Source: Fluviirhizobium alvei
Lineage (GTDB): Bacteria > Pseudomonadota > Alphaproteobacteria > Rhizobiales > Rhizobiaceae
Reading direction: 5' to 3'
DNA: 64,000 bases
NCBI RefSeq assembly: GCF_030551875.1
Contig: NZ_JAUOZU010000008.1
Span: 297,757-361,756, forward strand
Positions 59,311 to 64,000 of this stretch are shown one piece after another. The translations under genes were made by a program, and so were the position numbers. The notes beneath the pieces were generated by a model. The model was given only the letters and a program-made list of their open reading frames with translations. It had not been told where the DNA came from and ran no database searches. Position 1 is the stretch's first letter; each line of letters begins with the position of its first letter.

Positions 59311-60207
59311 ATGTGCGGCATTGCCGGGCTGTTCCTGAAAGACAAATCCCTTGAGCCCGACCTCGGTCGCTTGCTCTCGGACATGCTCGTCACCCTGACC
59401 GATCGCGGCCCCGATAGCGCCGGCATCGCCATTTATGGACCGGCGCAGGCCGAATATGCCAAGGTTACGGTGCAGTCGTCCAATCCCGATCGCGATTTCC
59501 CTCAAATCGGTACGGCGCTCGCCAGAAGCGGCATCTCGCCGCGCGATGTGACCCTCAAGGATAGTCATGCGGTCGTGACGGTCGATCAGTCCAGCCTCGA
59601 GGAAGCCAAGGCCAGCCTGCTTTCAATTTCCGAAGCCGTACGGATCATGGGTGTCGGTGGGACAATCGAGATCTACAAGGAAACAGGCCTTCCCAAGGAT
59701 GTCATAGACCGGTTTTCGATCCGCACGATGGGGGGAACGCATGGGATCGGACATACCCGCATGGCGACCGAAAGTGCGGTGACCACGCTTGGCGCGCATC
59801 CGTTCTCGACCGGGCCGGACCAGTGCCTGGTCCATAATGGCTCGCTTTCGAACCATAACAACCTGCGTCGCGAACTGAAGCGTCTCGGCATGGTGTTCGA
59901 GACCGACAATGATTCCGAAGTGGCGGCCGCCTATCTGACGGCCGAAATGGGCAAGGGTAAAAGCCTCGGAGAAGCGCTCGAAAGTGCGGTGCGCGATCTC
60001 GACGGCTTCTTCACCTTCGTCGTTGGCACCAGAAACGGGTTCGGCGTGTTGCGCGATCCGATCGCCTGCAAACCTGCAGTGATGGCCGAGACCGATCGCT
60101 ATGTGGCTTTCGGCTCGGAATATCGGGCGCTGGTCGGCCTGCCCGGCATCGAGACAGCCCGGATCTGGGAGCCGGAACCGGCGACCGTTTACTTCTGGGA
60201 ACATTGA
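59311..60207 (+). CDS. glxB: Class II glutamine amidotransferase-domain subunit (GlxB / MgsA-like)
   Basis: 298 residues. Begins MCGIAGLF with the N-terminal nucleophile Cys2 of class II amidotransferases, and has GIGHTRMATES and a VHNGSLSNHNNLR segment. It matches the glutaminase domain of glutamate synthase as a separate subunit, which together with GlxC and GlxD makes an N-methylglutamate synthase-like complex. GGAG precedes the ATG. Confidence 0.9.
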   Translation: MCGIAGLFLKDKSLEPDLGRLLSDMLVTLTDRGPDSAGIAIYGPAQAEYAKVTVQSSNPDRDFPQIGTALARSGISPRDVTLKDSHAVVTVDQSSLEEAKASLLSISEAVRIMGVGGTIEIYKETGLPKDVIDRFSIRTMGGTHGIGHTRMATESAVTTLGAHPFSTGPDQCLVHNGSLSNHNNLRRELKRLGMVFETDNDSEVAAAYLTAEMGKGKSLGEALESAVRDLDGFFTFVVGTRNGFGVLRDPIACKPAVMAETDRYVAFGSEYRALVGLPGIETARIWEPEPATVYFWEH

Positions 60208-60228
60208 AAATCAGGGCAAAGGCACATC

Positions 60229-60915
60229 ATGGCATCCATCAATCTCAGCGAAACGCCCCTGCGCGAACTCAATCGCCAGCTTCACGCCGTGACCGCTGGC
60301 AGCAACGACATTCATTTTGACGTCCTCAACCCCAATGGCAGCCATTCGGTCGCCGTCGGCATCGACCAGCCGGTGACGGTCGAGGTCCATGGTTCGGTCG
60401 GCTATTATTGCGCCGGCATGAATGATGGCGGCAACATTACCGTACATGGTTCGGCTGGCCCCGGCGTCGCCGAAAACATGATGAGCGGAACCGTGGTGAT
60501 CGAAGGCGATGCCAGCCAGTATGCCGGTGCCACCGGCCGCGGTGGTCTCCTGGTCATCAAGGGCAATGCGGCTTCGCGCTGCGGCATCTCGATGAAGGGC
60601 ATCGATATCGTCGTTTGCGGCAGCATCGGACATATGTCGGCCTTCATGGCGCAATCGGGAACGTTGGTGGTGCTTGGCGATGCCGGTGAGGCGCTCGGCG
60701 ATTCGCTTTATGAGGCACATCTCTTCGTGCGCGGCGCGGTCAAGAGTTTGGGCGCCGATTGCATCGAAAAGGAGATGCGGCCCGAGCATCTGGAACAGAT
60801 ACGCGCGCTTCTCGACAAGGCTGGCGTTACCGATGTCCGGCCGGAAGAGTTCAAGCGTTATGGCTCGGCTCGCAAGCTCTACAATTTCAACATCGACAAT
60901 GCCGATCAGTATTGA
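60229..60915 (+). CDS. glxC: Glutamate synthase C-terminal-domain subunit (GlxC / MgsB-like)
   Basis: 228 residues: right-handed beta-helix domain like the last part of GltB, with repeated G-x-V-x-V-x-G motifs (for example VNVHG-like strands and GGLLVIKGNAASRCG). It lies 21 bases after glxB and 8 bases before glxD. Needed as a structural arm of the synthase complex. Confidence 0.88.
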   Translation: MASINLSETPLRELNRQLHAVTAGSNDIHFDVLNPNGSHSVAVGIDQPVTVEVHGSVGYYCAGMNDGGNITVHGSAGPGVAENMMSGTVVIEGDASQYAGATGRGGLLVIKGNAASRCGISMKGIDIVVCGSIGHMSAFMAQSGTLVVLGDAGEALGDSLYEAHLFVRGAVKSLGADCIEKEMRPEHLEQIRALLDKAGVTDVRPEEFKRYGSARKLYNFNIDNADQY

Positions 60916-60923
60916 GGCGGACC

Positions 60924-62252
60924 ATGACCTACAAGAATCCTCCGACCGTTCCGCGCAAATCGGCGACCTTCGACGATTACACGCTTTCGGAAATCCGGCG
61001 TGCGGCAGCGACCGGGATCTATGACATCCGTGGTGGCGGCGCCAAGCGCAAGGTGCCGCATTTCGACGATCTTCTCTTTCTCGGGGCTTCAATTTCCCGC
61101 TATCCGCTCGAGGGCTATCGCGAGCGCTGCGACACCAATGTCGTGCTCGGTTCGCGCTTTGCCAAAAAGCCGATCGAACTCAAGATTCCGATCACCATCG
61201 CCGGCATGAGTTTCGGTTCGTTGTCCGGTCCGGCCAAGGAAGCACTCGGACGTGGTGCTTCGATGGCCGGGACTTCGACGACGACCGGTGACGGTGGCAT
61301 GACCGAGGAAGAGCGCGGCCATTCTTCAATTCTCGTCTACCAGTATCTGCCGTCGCGCTATGGCATGAACCTTCGTGATCTGCGTCGCGCCGACGCGATC
61401 GAAGTGGTTGTCGGCCAGGGGGCTAAGCCCGGTGGTGGCGGTATGTTGCTCGGCCAGAAGATCTCCGACCGCGTTGCCGAAATGCGGACGCTTCCCAAGG
61501 GCATCGACCAGCGTTCCGCCTGCAGGCATCCGGATTGGACCGGGCCCGACGATCTCGAGATCAAGATCGGCGAGTTGCGTGAGATCACCGACTGGGAAAA
61601 GCCGATCTATGTGAAGGTCGGCGGTGCGCGGCCCTATTACGATACAGCGCTGGCGGTCAAAGCCGGCGCCGATGCCGTGGTTCTCGACGGCATGCAGGGC
61701 GGCACAGCGGCAACCCAGGAAGTGTTCATCGAAAATGTCGGCATGCCGACACTCGCCTGCATCCGTCCGGCGGTGCAGGCACTGCAGGATCTCGGCATGC
61801 ATCGGAAGGTACAGCTGATCGTGTCGGGTGGCATCCGGTCGGGAGCCGATGTTGCCAAGGCGCTGGCGCTCGGTGCCGATGCAGTGTCGATCGGGACCGC
61901 GGCCCTTGTTGCGATCGGTGACAATGATCCGGCGCTCGAGGCCGAGTACAATGCGCTCGGCACAACGGCCGGCGCCTATGACGACTGGCATGAGGGCCGC
62001 GATCCGGCCGGCATCACGACGCAGGATCCCGAGCTGATGAAGCGTCTTGACCCGGTGGCGGCTGGCCGCCGGTTGGCCAACTATCTCAAGGTCATGACGC
62101 TCGAGACACAGACCATTGCCCGCGCCTGCGGCAAGAACCATGTCCATAATCTCGAGCCGGAAGATCTCTGCGCACTGACGATCGAGGCGGCGGCCATGGC
62201 GCAGGTGCCATTGGCAGGCACGGACTGGATCCCGGGCAAGCGGGGTTTCTGA
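60924..62252 (+). CDS. glxD: FMN-binding glutamate synthase-type subunit (GlxD / MgsC-like)
   Basis: 442 residues, FMN barrel of glutamate synthase: SFGSLSGPAKEALGRGA, then GAKPGGGGMLLGQKIS, IVSGGIRSGADVAKALALGADAV (FMN phosphate site) and the late CGKNHVHNLEPEDLCAL. It would transfer the amino group (methylamine in Mgs) to 2-oxoglutarate. ATG 60924 follows glxC; a longer frame starting inside glxC is rejected. A 9-bp inverted repeat follows the stop. Confidence 0.92.
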   Translation: MTYKNPPTVPRKSATFDDYTLSEIRRAAATGIYDIRGGGAKRKVPHFDDLLFLGASISRYPLEGYRERCDTNVVLGSRFAKKPIELKIPITIAGMSFGSLSGPAKEALGRGASMAGTSTTTGDGGMTEEERGHSSILVYQYLPSRYGMNLRDLRRADAIEVVVGQGAKPGGGGMLLGQKISDRVAEMRTLPKGIDQRSACRHPDWTGPDDLEIKIGELREITDWEKPIYVKVGGARPYYDTALAVKAGADAVVLDGMQGGTAATQEVFIENVGMPTLACIRPAVQALQDLGMHRKVQLIVSGGIRSGADVAKALALGADAVSIGTAALVAIGDNDPALEAEYNALGTTAGAYDDWHEGRDPAGITTQDPELMKRLDPVAAGRRLANYLKVMTLETQTIARACGKNHVHNLEPEDLCALTIEAAAMAQVPLAGTDWIPGKRGF

Positions 62253-62258
62253 CCTATC

Positions 62259-62288
62259 CGGCGCGGCCCCTGTGGGTACGCCGCGCCG
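62259..62288. other. 9-bp perfect inverted repeat between glxD and glnT
   Basis: CGGCGCGGC (62259-62267) pairs with GCCGCGCCG (62280-62288) around a 12-base loop. It starts 7 bases after the glxD stop, and no T-run follows. It may reduce read-through or stabilise the upstream transcript. Confidence 0.5.
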
Positions 62289-62395
62289 TCTATTCCACAT
62301 GCAAGGGCATTCTCTCGAGGGAGGCGAGCAGGGTCGCAGGCGCATGTGCTTGAAACAGCATTCAAGTGCGTCAATAAAAACAGGGGAACGTACGA

Positions 62396-63703
62396 ATGAC
62401 GATCGATCTCGAGGCCTGGGCAAAGGAACGGGCCGTGAAATACTTCATGATCAGTTATACCGATCTCTTCGGGGCACAACGCGCCAAGCTGGTCCCAACC
62501 GCTGCCATCCGTGCCATGCAGGAAGAAGGCGCCGGTTTTGCCGGGTTTGCCACCTGGCTCGACATGACGCCGGCGCATCCGGATCTGTTTGCCGTCCCGG
62601 ATCCGAGTTCTGTGATCCAGCTGCCCTGGAAGAAGGAAACCGCCTGGGTGGCGGCCGATTGCATGATGGAAGGCCAGCTTGTGGCGCAGGCACCGCGCGT
62701 GACGCTGAAGCGGCTGGTCTCGGAGGCCGCAGCGCAAGGATTGCGCGTCAAGACAGGCGTCGAAGCTGAATTCTTCCTGATCACACCGGACGGGCTGTCG
62801 ATTTCGGATGCGGCTGATACGGCGGAAAAGCCCTGCTATGACCAGCAAGCCCTGCTTCGTCGCTATGACGTGATCGCTGAGATCTGCGACTACATGCTCG
62901 AAATGGGCTGGAAGCCCTATCAGAACGACCATGAAGATGCGAACGGCCAGTTTGAAATGAACTGGGAGTTCGACGATGCGTTGGCGACTGCCGACAAGCA
63001 TTCCTTCTTCAAGTTCATGGTCAAGTCTGTCGCCGAAAAGCACGGTCTCAAGGCAACCTTCATGCCCAAGCCTTTCAAGGGCCTCACAGGCAATGGCTGC
63101 CATTGCCATATCTCGGTCTGGAACGAAGACGGATCGCAGAATGCCTTTGCCGATCCTTCGGCGGAGCTCGGCCTGTCGCAGCAAGGCAAATGCTTCCTCG
63201 GCGGCATCATGGACCATGCGACAGCGCTGGCGGCCATTACCAACCCCACCGTCAACTCCTACAAGCGAATCAATGCGCCGCGCACGACATCGGGTGCTAC
63301 CTGGTCGCCGAACACCGTCACCTGGACAGGCAACAACCGGACCCACATGGTTCGTGTTCCGGGTCCGGGCCGTTTCGAGCTCCGGCTTCCCGATGGCGCG
63401 GTCAATCCCTATCTGCTCCAGGCCGTCATCATCGCTGCTGGCCTCAATGGTCTGGCCAACCGATCCGATCCCGGTCCCTGCTCGAACCTCGACATGTATG
63501 CGGAAGGCCATCTGGCGACCCATGCAAAACGCCTGCCGCTGAACCTGCTCGACGCTTTGCGTGCCTACGATGATGATGCGGTTCTCAAGGCTTCGTTGGG
63601 CGAAGAATTCTCGAAGGCCTATCTCAAGCTGAAAAACCGGGAATGGTATGCCTATGCGTCTCATTTCACCGAATGGGAAAGGGCCAACACGCTCGACATT
63701 TGA
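62396..63703 (+). CDS. glnT: Type III glutamine synthetase family enzyme (GlnT; GmaS-like)
   Basis: 435 residues. Family signatures: EAEFFL (metal site), HEDANGQFEMNW, NGCHCHISVW (ATP/metal) and RINAPRTTSGATWSPNT with the PGPGRFELRLPDG region. The GlnT/GmaS family makes glutamine or gamma-glutamylmethylamide; next to glxBCD the second is likely, so the enzyme may use methylamine as the amine. It follows glxD by about 140 bases with the hairpin between, so it may have its own promoter. Confidence 0.9.
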   Translation: MTIDLEAWAKERAVKYFMISYTDLFGAQRAKLVPTAAIRAMQEEGAGFAGFATWLDMTPAHPDLFAVPDPSSVIQLPWKKETAWVAADCMMEGQLVAQAPRVTLKRLVSEAAAQGLRVKTGVEAEFFLITPDGLSISDAADTAEKPCYDQQALLRRYDVIAEICDYMLEMGWKPYQNDHEDANGQFEMNWEFDDALATADKHSFFKFMVKSVAEKHGLKATFMPKPFKGLTGNGCHCHISVWNEDGSQNAFADPSAELGLSQQGKCFLGGIMDHATALAAITNPTVNSYKRINAPRTTSGATWSPNTVTWTGNNRTHMVRVPGPGRFELRLPDGAVNPYLLQAVIIAAGLNGLANRSDPGPCSNLDMYAEGHLATHAKRLPLNLLDALRAYDDDAVLKASLGEEFSKAYLKLKNREWYAYASHFTEWERANTLDI

Positions 63704-63778
63704 CGGTTGGATGGTATTGGCTGTCGCGATTGGAATTGGGTGCCGCAAAAAAACCAATAGCATTTGGTTCAGGTGATG

Positions 63779-63804
63779 AAACCGGCTTGCATTGCGCCGG
63801 TTTT
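63779..63804 (+). terminator. Intrinsic terminator after glnT
   Basis: AAACCGGC (63779-63786) pairs perfectly with GCCGGTTT (63796-63803) around a 9-base loop, ending in TTTT. It lies about 75 bases past the glnT stop and ahead of purU. Confidence 0.8.
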
Positions 63805-63915
63805 GTCGCAAAGAGAGGCTGTCAATTCGCGAGGGAGAGGCGAGGCTGACGGTAACCCAAAGGCACCGGCTAGGTGTCGCCAACAATCGAGCGGACCATT
63901 TCTGAAAGACGCCCC

Positions 63916-64000
63916 ATGAAAAGCTATGTTCTGACTGTCACCTGCGTGTCCACCCGCGGCATTGTCGCTGCGATATCGGGTTTTCTGGCGGACAAGGGTT
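63916..64000 (+). CDS. purU: Formyltetrahydrofolate deformylase (start only, cut by window edge)
   Basis: Only 28 codons are present, MKSYVLTVTCVSTRGI followed by VAAISGFLADKG, which matches the N-terminal ACT domain of PurU. PurU hydrolyses 10-formyl-THF to formate and THF. Its place directly after glnT fits the one-carbon side of N-methylglutamate metabolism. The call rests on this short segment and context. Confidence 0.72.
   Translation, partial: MKSYVLTVTCVSTRGIVAAISGFLADKG

Noticed and set aside
62081..63886. 601-codon open frame opposite glxD/glnT
   Set aside because: Covers two certain genes and the glnT terminator; low-complexity translation.

Overview
The window is a high-GC chromosomal segment of an alphaproteobacterium, most likely a member of the Rhizobiaceae (Rhizobium/Agrobacterium/Sinorhizobium relatives). 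Supporting signs are an F1 ATP synthase operon atpHAGDC without the Fo genes, a DUF982 protein, paired YdcH/DUF465 proteins, an ftsK-lolA-xthA cluster, an NAD-linked formate dehydrogenase operon fdsGBACD with a LysR regulator, and a glxBCD-glnT cluster. The species cannot be fixed from the sequence alone. I saw no rRNA, tRNA, CRISPR array, insertion sequence or prophage.

Layout. 1-13.3 kb is housekeeping: a flavoprotein cut by the left edge, suhB, a Sel1-repeat protein, a ThiE-like protein, a short ArsR regulator, two DUF465 proteins, purEK, an amino-acid ABC receptor and permease, a His-rich secreted peptide, a HAD phosphatase, a transaldolase-like aldolase, priA and a secreted zincin-like protein. 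13.3-21.1 kb holds an internally duplicated membrane protein, atpHAGDC, an iron-dependent alcohol dehydrogenase and an ArsR regulator with the two cysteines of the BigR/SqrR sulfide sensors.

21.2-33.6 kb is the accessory region and the most interesting part. A small RTX protein is divergent from a tightly overlapped six-gene operon: type I secretion ABC protein, HlyD-type adaptor, large GT2 glycosyltransferase, SAM methyltransferase, GT4 glycosyltransferase and sulfotransferase. A+T-rich stretches lie on both sides of it (about 21.7-22.2 kb and 30.7-31.7 kb), the right one carrying an orphan low-GC membrane protein. Beyond that an opposite-strand pair encodes another glycosyltransferase and a small coiled-coil protein. 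I infer a module that builds, methylates and sulfates a glycan and couples this to type I export, possibly of the RTX protein.

33.6-42.8 kb returns to core genes: xthA, a LolA-like protein, ftsK, an alpha/beta hydrolase, a GlsB/YeaQ-type protein, a small zincin, a divergent LysR/epimerase pair with a striking regulatory region, a DUF2798 protein and leuD. 42.9-50.3 kb is the formate dehydrogenase locus: the LysR gene, a perfect 17-bp palindrome of LysR type, then fdsG-fdsB-DUF4287-fdsA-fdsC-fdsD. 50.6-58.1 kb holds leuC, DUF982, an EEP nuclease, an aldo/keto reductase, a SixA-like phosphatase, a pyrophosphatase-like protein, an L,D-transpeptidase-like protein, a response regulator with a stand-alone cyclic-nucleotide-binding protein, and a GlxA-type AraC regulator.

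The right end (58.1-64.0 kb) is a cluster of XRE-cupin regulator, RidA, glxB, glxC, glxD, glnT and the start of purU. These match the N-methylglutamate synthase and gamma-glutamylmethylamide synthetase families, so the cluster probably handles methylamine. PurU would release formate from 10-formyl-THF and the Fds enzyme would oxidise it to CO2 with NADH, so the two C1 loci in this window make metabolic sense together.
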